Below, one piece after another: positions 8,203 to 16,528 of a DNA stretch of 64,000 nt (its first letter is position 1; every line of letters starts with the position of its first letter). The notes beneath the pieces are model-generated. The model did no database searches and was not told the origin of the DNA. It was given only the letters and a program-made list of their open reading frames with translations. The stretch is from Bradyrhizobium sp. CER78 (GTDB lineage Bacteria > Pseudomonadota > Alphaproteobacteria > Rhizobiales > Xanthobacteraceae): contig NZ_JARVWP010000012.1 of NCBI RefSeq assembly GCF_029846235.1, positions 62,001 through 126,000 of the forward strand. The letters are read 5' to 3'. A program made the translations under genes and the position numbers.

Positions 8203-9000
8203 TCAAGTCGCCTTGCGTTCCTGCTCGGCGATCTTGCGGAACGCAGCTTCGCCGGCGTCGGTCACGGCCGCCCACTTCGCGTTCGGTGCGGTCTCGACCT
8301 CGTAATTGTCGTGCCAGTTCCACCATTTGTAGGTCGGGCCCTGCGGATAGCCCTTCGGCGAGTCCTCCCAGAGCTCCTGACGGCCGAACGGCGTGATGTC
8401 GAGATAGCTCCACACCGTACCCATCGATTCGTCGCCGCGGCTGTTGACGAGATAGGTGCGGAAAATCCGTTCGCCGTCGCGGATGAAGACGTTGTGGCCG
8501 TGCCACTCGGCGACGCCGAAATCTGCGTCGAAGCTGTCGGTGATCGTGTACCACGGCATCTCCCATTCCATCCGCGCCTTCAGCCGCGCGATGTCGGCCT
8601 GCGGCGCGCGTGAGGCGTAGGCCAGCGTGGTATCGCGCTGGTTGAGATGCGAGAGATGGCTGACCTGATCGGCGCCGAGCGAGCAGCCGCGGCAGCCGTG
8701 ATCCGGCCAGCCGAACACGCCGGGCTCGAAGAACGCGCGGTAGATGATCAGCTGTCGGCGGCCCTCGAACAGGTCGAGCAGGCTCACCTTGCCGTTCGGT
8801 CCCTCGAAGACATACGGCTTCTCGACCGCCATCCAGGGCATCCGCCGCCGCTCCGCCGCGAGCGCGTCGCGCGCCCGCACATGCGCCTTTTCCTTCACCA
8901 GCATCTCCAGGCGCGCCGCCTCCCACGCTTCCTGCGACACGACAGGCGGTGTCTGCATTGCCGCCAGTCCGCCGCGATCGCTTTCAACCGATTTGCTCAT
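8203..9000 (-). CDS. DUF899 family thioredoxin-like protein
   Basis: A 265-residue protein with the DUF899 hallmarks: EAWEAARLEMLVKEKAHVRARDAL, RRRMPWMAVEKPYVFEGPNG, the FFEPGVFGWPDHGCRGCSLGADQVSHL block, and a C-terminal YKWWNWHDNYE motif. The CRGC pair in that block replaces the thioredoxin active site. The family is widespread in soil bacteria; its reaction is not established, though a redox role is usually assumed. The start with GGAG upstream was preferred to an extended N-terminus that carries no family similarity. A divergent MarR gene lies about 215 bases away and may control it. Confidence 0.85.
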   Translation of the reverse strand: MSKSVESDRGGLAAMQTPPVVSQEAWEAARLEMLVKEKAHVRARDALAAERRRMPWMAVEKPYVFEGPNGKVSLLDLFEGRRQLIIYRAFFEPGVFGWPDHGCRGCSLGADQVSHLSHLNQRDTTLAYASRAPQADIARLKARMEWEMPWYTITDSFDADFGVAEWHGHNVFIRDGERIFRTYLVNSRGDESMGTVWSYLDITPFGRQELWEDSPKGYPQGPTYKWWNWHDNYEVETAPNAKWAAVTDAGEAAFRKIAEQERKAT

Positions 9001-9179
9001 GATGATCTCCATCTCTCGAATTGGACGAACTCCGGCACCACTGCGCAGTTCCATTGCTGGCGGCCGTTCGTCATTGGCCATGCCGCAATCTGGCGCGGCG
9101 GCGGCGGCCGGTGGGAGTGACAAGTGTGTCGGGATTTTCGCGCATGCGCCCCGATCGGTTCAATCTCTTTGCATAGTAC

Positions 9180-9192
9180 TTGCACTCTGCAA
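9180..9192. promoter_or_regulatory. Palindrome upstream of MarR gene
   Basis: TTGCA and TGCAA form a perfect inverted repeat around CTC, 22 bases before the MarR ATG. A wider GCATAG/CTATGC inverted repeat encloses it. Position and symmetry fit a MarR autorepressor site that could also reach the divergent DUF899 gene. Confidence 0.4.
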
Positions 9193-9214
9193 TTATCTAT
9201 GCGAGCCTCCAGCC

Positions 9215-9709
9215 ATGAAACAGACCGCGCGTGCCGCCGACGATGGCCTGAAGCTGAGCAGCTGGCTGCCCTATCGCTTGTTCCTGGTCGCGGCCCAGGT
9301 CGCCCGTCCGCTCGAGAGTTTCTACGGCGAGACATACGGACTGAGCCAGGCCGGCTGGCGCATCCTCGCCGTCATCGCCGAGCGCGACGCTGCCAATGCC
9401 GCCGAGATCGGCCGCGCCTGCGCGCTCGACCCGTTCGCGACCAGCCGCGGCATCGGCCAGCTCACGGAGCTCGGCTTCGCGGTGCGACGTGCCGGCAAGT
9501 CCGATCGCCGCTTCGCCGCGGTCAGCATCACCCGCAGCGGCCGGACCGCCTTCAACCGGATCGCCGCACTCGGCAGCGCGATCGAGGCGCGGCTGCTGGC
9601 GCGCCTGTCGGAGAGCGAGCGAGCCGCGCTCGATTCCACCCTCACCCGGCTCGAGGACGAAAGCGCGCGGATCGATGCCGGCGGCTGGCGGGATGCCGGC
9701 GCGTCATGA
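9215..9709 (+). CDS. MarR-family transcriptional regulator
   Basis: A 164-residue protein. The pattern QVARPLESFYGETYGLSQAGWRILAVIAER followed by NAAEIGRACALDPFATSRGIGQLTELGFAVRRAGKSDRRFAAV is a typical MarR winged helix with the DxR wing (KSDRR). The C-terminal helix ESERAALDSTLTRLEDE mediates dimerisation. The stop codon overlaps the ATG of the following EamA exporter, so the two are translated together; the regulator probably represses its own operon. The inducing ligand is unknown but may be the exporter substrate. Confidence 0.87.
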   Translation: MKQTARAADDGLKLSSWLPYRLFLVAAQVARPLESFYGETYGLSQAGWRILAVIAERDAANAAEIGRACALDPFATSRGIGQLTELGFAVRRAGKSDRRFAAVSITRSGRTAFNRIAALGSAIEARLLARLSESERAALDSTLTRLEDESARIDAGGWRDAGAS

Positions 9710-10566
9710 CGGCCGCATTGTTCGCGTTGACCGCACTGCTATGGGGCGGCGGCGCGCTGGCAACGGCGATGCAGGCCGGCATCACGCCAGCGCCGTGGTC
9801 GGTCGCGCTGCGCATGGTGCTGGCCGGCCTTATCCTGGTCGGTTACGCCCGGCTACGTGGCGTGCCGCTCGCGATCCCGCGCAAGGACCGAGCGGCCGTC
9901 GCATTGCAGGGCCTGCTATTCTTCGCGATCGCCTTCGTCGCCTTCTATGAAGCGACCGCGCGGATGCCGAGCGGACTTGCCGCGCTGGTGCTCTCGACCT
10001 CGTCGCTTTTCGCAGCCGTGATCGCGCGTGCCGCGCTCGGCGTCACGATCTCCTCCGGCTTCGTGTGGGGCGCGCTGTGCGGCATTCTCGGGCTCGCGAT
10101 CATCTTCCTGCCAGGCGCCAGCGCGCATGGCGCTGCGTCGCCGGCTGGTTTCGCCTGGGCGCTCACCGCGGCGATCGCGACCGGCGCCGGGACGACCGTC
10201 GGCGCGCGCAACCAGCGCGCCGGACTGCCGGTAGTCTCCGTGCTGGCTTGGGGCGCGTTCGTCGGCGCCGCCGCGAGTGCGCTGTGGGCTGTCGCAACCG
10301 GCACGCCATTCGCGGCCGACGTCTCGCTCTCCTACGCAGCGAGCTTCCTCTACCTCGCGGTCGCGGCGTCCTGCATCACCTTCATGCTCTATTTCGAGCT
10401 GGTGCGCCGGCTCGGCCCCGGCCGCGCCGCCTACACGCTCGCTCTGGTGCCGCTCGTCGCCCTCGTGTTGTCGGCGCTGTTCGAGCACCTCGCGCTCGGC
10501 TGGCCGGTGCTCGCCGGCGCCGCCGCGATCCTGGCCGGCAATGTGCTTGTGCTGGCGCGAGCCTAG
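9706..10566 (+). CDS. EamA/DMT-family transporter
   Basis: A 286-residue inner-membrane protein with about ten transmembrane segments in two EamA repeats. It begins ALFALTALLWGGGALATAMQ and contains EATARMPSGLAALVLSTSSLFAAVIA at the end of the first repeat and FELVRRLGPGRAAYTLALVPLVA near the end of the second. DMT proteins of this size export amino acids, nucleosides or drugs. The ATG overlaps the stop codon of the MarR gene by four bases (ATGA). The pair is a self-contained regulator/exporter unit. Confidence 0.87.
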   Translation: MTAALFALTALLWGGGALATAMQAGITPAPWSVALRMVLAGLILVGYARLRGVPLAIPRKDRAAVALQGLLFFAIAFVAFYEATARMPSGLAALVLSTSSLFAAVIARAALGVTISSGFVWGALCGILGLAIIFLPGASAHGAASPAGFAWALTAAIATGAGTTVGARNQRAGLPVVSVLAWGAFVGAAASALWAVATGTPFAADVSLSYAASFLYLAVAASCITFMLYFELVRRLGPGRAAYTLALVPLVALVLSALFEHLALGWPVLAGAAAILAGNVLVLARA

Positions 10567-10595
10567 ATTGCCGCCCGGTCGCGGAGCCATCGCAA

Positions 10596-10624
10596 TTGAC
10601 CTGCGGACGATATCTGACTAAAGT
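10596..10624 (+). promoter_or_regulatory. Sigma70-type promoter of MarR-GNAT gene
   Basis: TTGACC and TAAAGT are separated by 17 bases, a good vegetative promoter spacing. The predicted transcription start falls six to eight bases after the -10 box, at or next to the ATG of the following gene. The operator palindrome overlaps the -10 box. Confidence 0.5.
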
Positions 10625-10631
10625 CAGATAT
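10610..10631. promoter_or_regulatory. Perfect 22-base operator palindrome
   Basis: ATATCTGACT and AGTCAGATAT are perfect inverted arms around AA. The site covers the -10 box and ends at the base before the ATG of the MarR-GNAT gene. A bound MarR dimer here would block transcription, so autorepression is the natural reading. Confidence 0.65.
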
Positions 10632-11504
10632 ATGCTCGACCCTGTTTCCCGCGTCCGCCGCTTCAACCGTGCCGTCACCTCTGCCGTCGGCGCGCTCGAC
10701 ACCTCATTCCTTGGTCGAGGCCGCCCGCTCGGCGCGGCGCGCGTGCTGAACGCGATCGGGCACGGCCGCGCTGATGTCGGCGACATCAGGGATTATCTCG
10801 GGCTCGATTCCGGCCTGATGAGCCGCCTGCTGCGCAGCCTCGAGGACGAGGAGCTGATCGAGACTACCGCGCATGAGGATGACGCGCGCCGCCGCATCGC
10901 CAAGCTGACGGCGGCGGGCAAGCGCGAGTTCAACGCCTATGAGGCGATCTCCAACCGGCAGGCGAAGGACTTCCTCGCCCACCATTCCCAACGCGAGGCG
11001 CTGCTGGCGGCGATGGATCTGATCGCCTCGGCGCTCGGGCGAGATGGCACCGCGCTGCATGAGATGGACCCGCGCAGCGAGGAAGCGCGTTATTGCCTCG
11101 GCGAATATTACGCCGAGCTGGCGCAGCGCTTCAAACAGGGGTTTGACGTCAAGCTGTCGCGCGACCCCGACGCCAAGGACATGGTGCGCCCGCGCGGCAG
11201 CTTCATCGTGGCGGTGTCGGACGGCCTGCCGCTCGGCTGCGTCGGGCTGAAAGGTGGCGGCCGCGAGTACGCGGAGATCAAGCGGCTCTGGGTCGCACCC
11301 GCCGCGCGCGGCCTCGGTCTCGGCCGCCGCCTGATGGACACCGCCGAGCATGCCGCGCGCGAGCTCGGCATCGCACTGCTGCGGCTCGACACCAACAGCG
11401 CGCTGGCGGAAGCCGGCCAGCTCTACCGCCGAAGCGGCTGGACCGAGATCGCGCGCTTCAACGATGACCCCTACCCTGACCTGTTCTTCGAGAAGCGGCT
11501 CTGA
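10632..11504 (+). CDS. MarR-type regulator fused to GNAT acetyltransferase
   Basis: A 290-residue two-domain protein. Residues 1 to about 140 form a MarR winged helix (GRGRPLGAARVLNAIGHGRADVG, DYLGLDSGLMSRLLRSLEDEELIETTAHEDDARRR). Residues from about 155 form a GNAT domain with the acetyl-CoA loop VAPAARGLGLGRRLMDTAE and the end FNDDPYPDLFFEKRL. This architecture is a known family in alphaproteobacteria, in which the acetyltransferase may modify the signal or the regulator. No ribosome site is visible and the promoter predicts a leaderless message. The palindrome directly upstream suggests autorepression. Confidence 0.88.
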   Translation: MLDPVSRVRRFNRAVTSAVGALDTSFLGRGRPLGAARVLNAIGHGRADVGDIRDYLGLDSGLMSRLLRSLEDEELIETTAHEDDARRRIAKLTAAGKREFNAYEAISNRQAKDFLAHHSQREALLAAMDLIASALGRDGTALHEMDPRSEEARYCLGEYYAELAQRFKQGFDVKLSRDPDAKDMVRPRGSFIVAVSDGLPLGCVGLKGGGREYAEIKRLWVAPAARGLGLGRRLMDTAEHAARELGIALLRLDTNSALAEAGQLYRRSGWTEIARFNDDPYPDLFFEKRL

Positions 11505-11558
11505 GCGGCGCGCCGCGCGCGGGTTGTCCAACATCCGACGCTGGCTTAAGACGCTGGC

Positions 11559-12056
11559 ATGACCATTCGCCCCATCGTCCGCTATCCCGATCCGCGGCTG
11601 GCGCTGCCGGCCGAGCCGGTGACCATGTTCGACGACGCGCTGCGCGAGCTGGCAACGGATCTGCTCGAAACCATGCGCGCGGCGCCCGGGATCGGCATCA
11701 CCGCGCCGCATATCGGCGTGTCACTCCGCGTCGTGGTGCTCGAACTCGACGCGCGCGAGGGCCCACAGACCTATGTCAATCCGAAAATCATCTACGCCTC
11801 GGACGACAAGATCCTGCACAAGGAAGGCAGCGTCTCGATGCCCGGGGTCAACGACGAGGTCGAGCGGCACGCGCAGGTCCGCATCCGCTACCAGGATCTC
11901 GACGGCAACATGCAGACCGAGGAATCCGACGGGCTGCGCGCGGTGTGCCATCAGCACGAGATCGACCAGCTCGACGGCGTGTTCTGGATCCGGCGGCTGT
12001 CCCGCCTGAAACGGGAGCGCCTGATCAAGCGATACGAAAAGATTTCGCGGGGCTAA
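11559..12056 (+). CDS. Peptide-deformylase-like protein lacking two metal ligands
   Basis: A 165-residue protein with the peptide deformylase fold, recognised by all three family motifs in order. Each is altered. Motif 1 reads GIGITAPHIG (residues 44-53) with His where Gln is normal. Motif 2 reads EGSVS (89-93) with Ser91 where the metal-binding Cys belongs. Motif 3 reads QHEIDQ (132-137) with Gln137 where the second His ligand belongs. His133 and the catalytic Glu134 remain. With one of three metal ligands left, ordinary deformylase activity is unlikely. The frame is intact and well conserved in style, so it is not simply decaying. It lies 54 bases after the MarR-GNAT gene on the same strand. 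Confidence 0.85.
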   Translation: MTIRPIVRYPDPRLALPAEPVTMFDDALRELATDLLETMRAAPGIGITAPHIGVSLRVVVLELDAREGPQTYVNPKIIYASDDKILHKEGSVSMPGVNDEVERHAQVRIRYQDLDGNMQTEESDGLRAVCHQHEIDQLDGVFWIRRLSRLKRERLIKRYEKISRG

Positions 12057-12065
12057 CCCAGAACC

Positions 12066-12183
12066 GTAGGGCGGGTTAGCGAAGCGTAACCCGCCGCATT
12101 TATCACCACGGAAAGTCGGTGGATTACGCCTTCCGCCTTCGCTCGTTGAGCTACGGCGGACGTGGTCGGCTAATCCACCCTAC
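12066..12183. repeat. Palindromic intergenic repeat, family A (GTAGGGCGGGTTAGC type)
   Basis: The element opens with GTAGGGCGGGTTAGCGAAG and closes with CTAATCCACCCTAC, so its outer ends are inverted copies of each other. It fills the gap between convergent genes. Related elements with the same outer GTAGG..CCTAC ends lie near 25.5, 49.0, 51.3 and 56.5 kb. Confidence 0.75.
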
Positions 12184-12200
12184 AAACGAAACTTGCGTCG

Positions 12201-13463
12201 CTAGCCTCCCGCCATCAAATCCTTGGCCAGCGCCATATAAGCCGGCAGCGTCACCGGGTCGTTCGCAGCATTACCCGCGGCGTGGTGCGAAGCGTAGCGC
12301 GCGATCACCATCTCGGCCTTCGGATCGATATAGATGCCCTGGCCGTGCACGCCGCGCGCCATGTAGGCGCCGTGCGCATTATGCGTCACCCACCATTGGT
12401 TGCGGTAGGACGCGCCCGGCAGCGTGGTGTAGCCGGCCGGCTTGAATTTTTCGGGATCGCCGCCGCGCGCGATGTCCTCGACCACTTGCGACGGCACGAT
12501 CTGGCGGCCATTGAAGCGGCCGTGATTGCGGATGGTCTCGCCGAAGCGGGCGAGATCGCGCAGCGTCGTCGACAGCCCGCCACCGCCGCTTTCGGTGCCG
12601 ATGCGGTCGACGTGATAATGCGCGTCCTCCTCCGCGCCCATCGGCGCCCAGATCTTCTCGGACAGCAGATCCGACAACGTCATGCCGCTGGCGCGCCTGA
12701 CGATGAAGGCCAGCACGTCGGAATTGACTGTCTTGTAAGCGAACGCCTTGCCATGCTCGCCCTGCTTCTGCTGCGCGCAGAGGAAGTCGAAGATGTTGGT
12801 CGCGCCTTCATAGCCTGACGGAATCGGCGCCATGCCGTTGGCGCGCCGCAGCCCCCAGACATCGGAATTCCTGTCGGTATAGACCTCGGTGTATTTGAGG
12901 CCGGTGGTCATATCCATCGCCTCGTGCACGCGGGCGTCGCCGAACGCGCTTGCCTTCAGCTCCGGCACATAATCGGTGATCGGCGCCTGCGGATCGATCT
13001 TGCCCTCGGCGATCAGGATGCCGGCGAGCGTGCCGGTGAACGATTTCGTCACCGACATCGCAATATGCGGCTTGTGCGGTTTCAAGGCGCCGAAATAGCG
13101 CTCGTAGATCAGCTTGCCCCGGTGCAGCACGGCGATCCCATCGGCATAGCTGTCCTCGAGCATGCGCGCGAAGGTCTGCGGGCGGCCGTCCATCGTCACC
13201 GATGCGGAGCCGCCGATATCGTGATCCTCGCGCGGCAGCACCGACGCTGGCCCGGCCCCGCGCCAGACATTCACTGTCGGCACCAGCTGGCGGATGTTGC
13301 TCCAAGCCCAGCGCAGCTCGGGGAAGCTGCGGAGCGAGCCGTCCTGGAACGTGATCGTCTTGTCCTGCGGCGGCGGAAAGCCCTGCATCCAGCCAAGCGT
13401 CTCGGGATCGCTCTCGGCGGCGGTGGGAGGCTGTTGTTGGTTGGGGGCGGTCGCGACGGACAT
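12201..13463 (-). CDS. Serine hydrolase, beta-lactamase/6-aminohexanoate-dimer hydrolase fold
   Basis: A 420-residue protein of the class C beta-lactamase-like family. The nucleophile motif is SVTK (S-x-x-K) in HIAMSVTKSFTGTLAG, and the second catalytic Tyr is in FAYKTVNSDVLAF, arranged as in NylB-type esterases/amidases. GGGGLSTTLRDLARFGE is a further family block. No signal peptide is obvious, so it is probably cytoplasmic. The start has GGAG nine bases upstream; a TTG one codon earlier is possible. Substrate unknown: esters, linear amides or lactones are all possible. Confidence 0.85.
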   Translation of the reverse strand: MSVATAPNQQQPPTAAESDPETLGWMQGFPPPQDKTITFQDGSLRSFPELRWAWSNIRQLVPTVNVWRGAGPASVLPREDHDIGGSASVTMDGRPQTFARMLEDSYADGIAVLHRGKLIYERYFGALKPHKPHIAMSVTKSFTGTLAGILIAEGKIDPQAPITDYVPELKASAFGDARVHEAMDMTTGLKYTEVYTDRNSDVWGLRRANGMAPIPSGYEGATNIFDFLCAQQKQGEHGKAFAYKTVNSDVLAFIVRRASGMTLSDLLSEKIWAPMGAEEDAHYHVDRIGTESGGGGLSTTLRDLARFGETIRNHGRFNGRQIVPSQVVEDIARGGDPEKFKPAGYTTLPGASYRNQWWVTHNAHGAYMARGVHGQGIYIDPKAEMVIARYASHHAAGNAANDPVTLPAYMALAKDLMAGG

Positions 13464-13651
13464 CAAGGTGGGCTCCGGTGAAACGATGTTGACATCGGAT
13501 CATGGCATGCCCTCACGCCAGGAACATCCCATGTTTGCGCCGGGGTGATCATCGCCGCGAGCGCATGCCGGCATGCGTCACGATAGTTTTGCCAACGTTC
13601 GAGCCTCGGCCGTGCCATCATGACGTCCCACCGAAGCGGCCGGCGCGGCTC

Positions 13652-14128
13652 TTAACGTCCGTTCGCCGCCTGCTCGATCGCCGCGATGTCGATCTTCTTC
13701 ATCGTCATCATCGCCTCCATCGCGCGCCTACCGGTCGCACGATCGGCGGCGTTGACCAGCTCGAGCAGCCGCCGCGGCGTGATCTGCCAGGCGAAGCCCC
13801 AGCGATCCCGGCACCAGCCGCACGGCAATTCCGCGCCGCCATTTTGCGTGACCGCGTTCCAGTAGCGGTCGGTCTCCTCCTGGCTGTCGGTCAGTACCAT
13901 GAAACTCACCGCCTCGTTCGGCACGTAGTTGGAGCCGCCATTCAGCCCGACGAAGCGGCGGCCGAGTACGGTGAACTCAACCGTCAATTCATCACCCTGC
14001 CCGATGCCCGGGATCGGCGAGACATGCCCCGCATCGACATGGCTGTCGGGAAAGGTCGCGGCGTAAAACTCCGCCGCTTCGCGCGCGCGGCCCTGGTCGA
14101 ACCAAAGGCATGTGACGAGATCGGTCAT
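13652..14128 (-). CDS. VOC-superfamily protein (PhnB/3-demethylubiquinone methyltransferase-like)
   Basis: A 158-residue protein. It starts MTDLVTCLWFDQGRAREAAEFY followed by AATFPDSHVDAGHVSPIPG, contains VEFTVLGRRFVGLNGG and CGWCRDRWGFAWQITPRRLLELV, and ends with the helix MEAMMTMKKIDIAAIEQAA. This is the PhnB-like branch of the vicinal-oxygen-chelate fold often annotated as 3-demethylubiquinone-9 methyltransferase, although most members have no proven activity. AGGAG precedes the chosen ATG, and the frame upstream of it is repeat sequence. The gene stands alone between repeats and a serine hydrolase on the same strand. Confidence 0.85.
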   Translation of the reverse strand: MTDLVTCLWFDQGRAREAAEFYAATFPDSHVDAGHVSPIPGIGQGDELTVEFTVLGRRFVGLNGGSNYVPNEAVSFMVLTDSQEETDRYWNAVTQNGGAELPCGWCRDRWGFAWQITPRRLLELVNAADRATGRRAMEAMMTMKKIDIAAIEQAANGR

Positions 14129-14241
14129 GTGCAGTCTCCTTGTTTGCGCGGAGGACGGTTGGCGAAGACGGCAACCGACAGGCCGACGAAAATAATTCGC
14201 GGGAACTGCGTTTGTGACGACACCGCCTCCCCACACGCCGC

Positions 14242-14364
14242 TGTCGTCCTGGCGAAAGCCGGGACCCATAACCACCGAATTTGATGATGAACGGGATTGC
14301 GGCTCCAGCGTCTTTAACAATTGCCATTTGGGGTAATGGGTCCTGGCCTTCGCCAGGACGACGG
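14242..14364. repeat. Palindromic repeat, family E (CGTCCTGGCGAAAGCC type)
   Basis: GTCGTCCTGGCGAAAGCC at the left is mirrored by GGCCTTCGCCAGGACGAC at the right, with GGGACCCATA and TAATGGGTCC as inner inverted arms. The gap between the two LysR-side genes is otherwise non-coding. Confidence 0.7.
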
Positions 14365-14402
14365 CGGGGATGGCTCTCAATTCAAGACACCAAACAACGC
14401 GC

Positions 14403-14480
14403 TGTCATCACCCGCGAAAGCGGGTGATCCAGTATTCCAGAGACGGTCGTAATTAAACCGAGAGGCCGCGGCGTACTGCA
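14403..14480. repeat. Repeat family D, copy 1 (TGTCATCACCCGCGAAAGCG)
   Basis: A hairpin CATCACCCGC-GAAA-GCGGGTGAT is followed by the tail CCAGTATTCCAGAG. A second copy with the same hairpin, the same tail and the same later GCAGCGTACTG-like block lies near 44.4 kb. The copies are not flanked by any gene in common. Confidence 0.7.
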
Positions 14481-14527
14481 TCGCCCGGTCGAGCCGAGCG
14501 ATGACAGCTGTAAATGAGGATAGCTTC

Positions 14528-14566
14528 GCATTCTCGCGACATGAATCGTCCGAGCTTTGCTGTTCG
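14528..14566. repeat. Short repeat shared with the 18.7 kb composite element
   Basis: CGCATTCTCGCGACATGAA followed by TCGTCCGAGCTTTGC recurs near 18.75 kb with few changes. At this site it stands alone next to the LysR 3' end. It looks like a fragment of the larger dispersed element. Confidence 0.55.
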
Positions 14567-14583
14567 ATTTGCGTCGAGGCAAC

Positions 14584-15480
14584 TCAGTCGCGCGATACGG
14601 ACAATCCTGCGAGCAGCGGCGCGTACGCGGCGAGCCTGCGCGATACGAACTCGGTGAAGAGCCGCACCCGCTTGGTCTTGCGTGTCTCCCCCTGGGTGAG
14701 AAGCCAGAGCGTGCCATGCATGTGCAGGTCTGTGCCCGGCACCCTCGCCAGCAAGGGGTCGGCATCTCCGACAAAGCACGGCAGTGTCGTCATCCCGAGC
14801 CCTTGCCGAACGGCGGCGATCTGCGCCTCGCCGTCCGTGGTCCTGAACGGAACTCCCGTGGTACGCACCTCACCGTCGCCGGCCCAGTCCGGGACGCCAT
14901 GCATGCTGATAACGATCCACCTGACAGGATCGGGCGCGCCCGCACGCCACGCGGCCAGTCGATCGCGGGACATGTAGACGCCGCCGAACAGCTCCGGCCC
15001 CTTCAGGCCGTGAAGATTGAGCGGCAGGGTCTTGCGGTCGTAAACGACACGGATCGCGACATCGGCCTCTCGATTGGTCAGATTTGCCAGCTCGCCGGAC
15101 GACAGGATTTCCATTTCGATGTCCGGATGCAGACGCGCGAAATCGGCGAAGTCCGGCATGAGCAGGTGTGTCGCGAGGGTCGGCGCCAGCGTGACCCGCA
15201 GGAGCCCGCGCACGCTTTGGTCGCGCCCCAAGACGCGCGTCTCCAGCTGGTGCGACGACGCTTCCATCTGGTCCGCGAGTTCGAGGACCTCCTCCCCCGC
15301 AGCCGTCAGGCGGTAGCCCGAAGGCAGCTTTTCGAACATATGCGCCTCGAGGCGTTCCTCGAGCTGGGCGATACGTCGGAGCACGGTCGAGTGATTAACC
15401 CCGAGGCGCTCGGCGGCAGCCCGCACCGAGCCTCCGCGCGCGACGGCAAGAAAGTAGCGAATGTCATCCCAGTCGATCAT
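14584..15480 (-). CDS. LysR-family transcriptional regulator
   Basis: A 298-residue LysR protein. The N-terminus is IDWDDIRYFLAVARGGSVRAAAERLGVNHSTVLRRIAQLEERL, and the effector domain includes TLAPTLATHLLMPDFADFARLHPDIEME and AVRQGLGMTTLPCFVGD. The ATG before IDWDDIR is the family start; the upstream extension is not LysR-like. It is divergent from an SDR and a NAD(P)-binding reductase about 275 bases away, and a perfect 13-base palindrome lies between them. It probably regulates that reductase pair in response to an unknown compound. Confidence 0.88.
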   Translation of the reverse strand: MIDWDDIRYFLAVARGGSVRAAAERLGVNHSTVLRRIAQLEERLEAHMFEKLPSGYRLTAAGEEVLELADQMEASSHQLETRVLGRDQSVRGLLRVTLAPTLATHLLMPDFADFARLHPDIEMEILSSGELANLTNREADVAIRVVYDRKTLPLNLHGLKGPELFGGVYMSRDRLAAWRAGAPDPVRWIVISMHGVPDWAGDGEVRTTGVPFRTTDGEAQIAAVRQGLGMTTLPCFVGDADPLLARVPGTDLHMHGTLWLLTQGETRKTKRVRLFTEFVSRRLAAYAPLLAGLSVSRD

Positions 15481-15554
15481 GGTGCAATCCGGCACCGCGT
15501 GGTGCGCCTTCCAATGCCCGCATCTAACACATCGAACCGCAATACGGGCGGTCA

Positions 15555-15567
15555 ACATAGCCTATGT
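15555..15567. promoter_or_regulatory. Palindrome between LysR and SDR genes
   Basis: ACATAG and CTATGT are perfect inverted arms around a single C. The site lies 75 bases upstream of the LysR start and 188 upstream of the SDR start, so it is a plausible LysR recognition site controlling both directions. Confidence 0.4.
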
Positions 15568-15754
15568 CGACGAGCGGCCCAGTTCCGCGCGGCGGATACC
15601 AATCGTCGCGGCATGCCGTGAGTCGTCCTAGCCGGATCGTTTTCGCACCACCGCTGTGCGCACTTCCGCACTCAACGCCCGACTCCGGCGCACCCATCTT
15701 GGCCGTCACGGGGGGCTTCCCCGAACGACCAAGCGGAGCCTGAAAGGAGAAGTC

Positions 15755-16489
15755 ATGGGAAAGCTTGAGGGTAAGGTTGCAGTCATCACGGGTGGATCGA
15801 GCGGCATGGCGCTGGCGAGCGCCAAGCGGTTCGTTGAAGAAGGCGCCCATGTCTTCATCACGGGCCGAAGGCAAGAGGCGCTCGACGCGGCCGTCAAGCT
15901 GATCGGCCGGAACGTGTCCGGCGTGCGCGGCGATGCGGCCAATCTCGACGACCTCGACCGCCTGTTCGATACGGTGAAGCGGGACAAGGGCAAGGTCGAC
16001 GTCTTGTACGCGAGCGCCGGCATCGGCGAAGCCGTCCCACTGGGTGAGATCACCGAGCAGCATTTCGATGCGGCCTTCGGCCTGAATACGCGCGGCACGC
16101 TGTTTACGGTTCAGAAGGCGTTGCCGCTGTTCAGCGATGGCGGATCGATCTTCATGACCGGATCGGTTGCTTCGGTGAAAGGTTTTCCGGGTTACGGCGT
16201 GTATGCGGCGAGCAAGGCGGCGTTGCGCTCATTCGCACGCACCTGGCTCAACGAACTGAAGGGCAGGAATATCCGGGTCAACGTGCTGAGCCCGGGGCCG
16301 ATCGCCACGCCGATGCAGGACCAGGTCCTCACCGAGGAGGCAAAGCGGATGTTCGAATCCCTGATCCCGCGGGGAAAGATGGGTCGCCCTGAGGAAATTG
16401 CGGCGGCCGCGGTGTTCCTAGCTTCCGACGAGTCCAGCTTCGTGAACGGCGTGGAGCTGTCCGTCGACGGCGGCTTCTCGGCCATCTGA
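15755..16489 (+). CDS. Short-chain dehydrogenase/reductase
   Basis: A 244-residue classical SDR. The cofactor loop is TGGSSGMALA, a slight variant of TGxxxGxG; the catalytic Tyr-Lys pair is YAASK; SPGPIATPM follows; and the C-terminus is GVELSVDGGF. Early basic residues (GRRQEAL) favour NADP(H). AAAGGAG precedes the ATG. It is followed 39 bases later by a second oxidoreductase gene and is divergent from a LysR gene, so it is probably an inducible detoxification or carbonyl-reduction enzyme. The substrate is not readable. Confidence 0.88.
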   Translation: MGKLEGKVAVITGGSSGMALASAKRFVEEGAHVFITGRRQEALDAAVKLIGRNVSGVRGDAANLDDLDRLFDTVKRDKGKVDVLYASAGIGEAVPLGEITEQHFDAAFGLNTRGTLFTVQKALPLFSDGGSIFMTGSVASVKGFPGYGVYAASKAALRSFARTWLNELKGRNIRVNVLSPGPIATPMQDQVLTEEAKRMFESLIPRGKMGRPEEIAAAAVFLASDESSFVNGVELSVDGGFSAI

Positions 16490-16528
16490 AGGCGGGCAAT
16501 CAATATCAACACGGATCGGAGAAGCATC

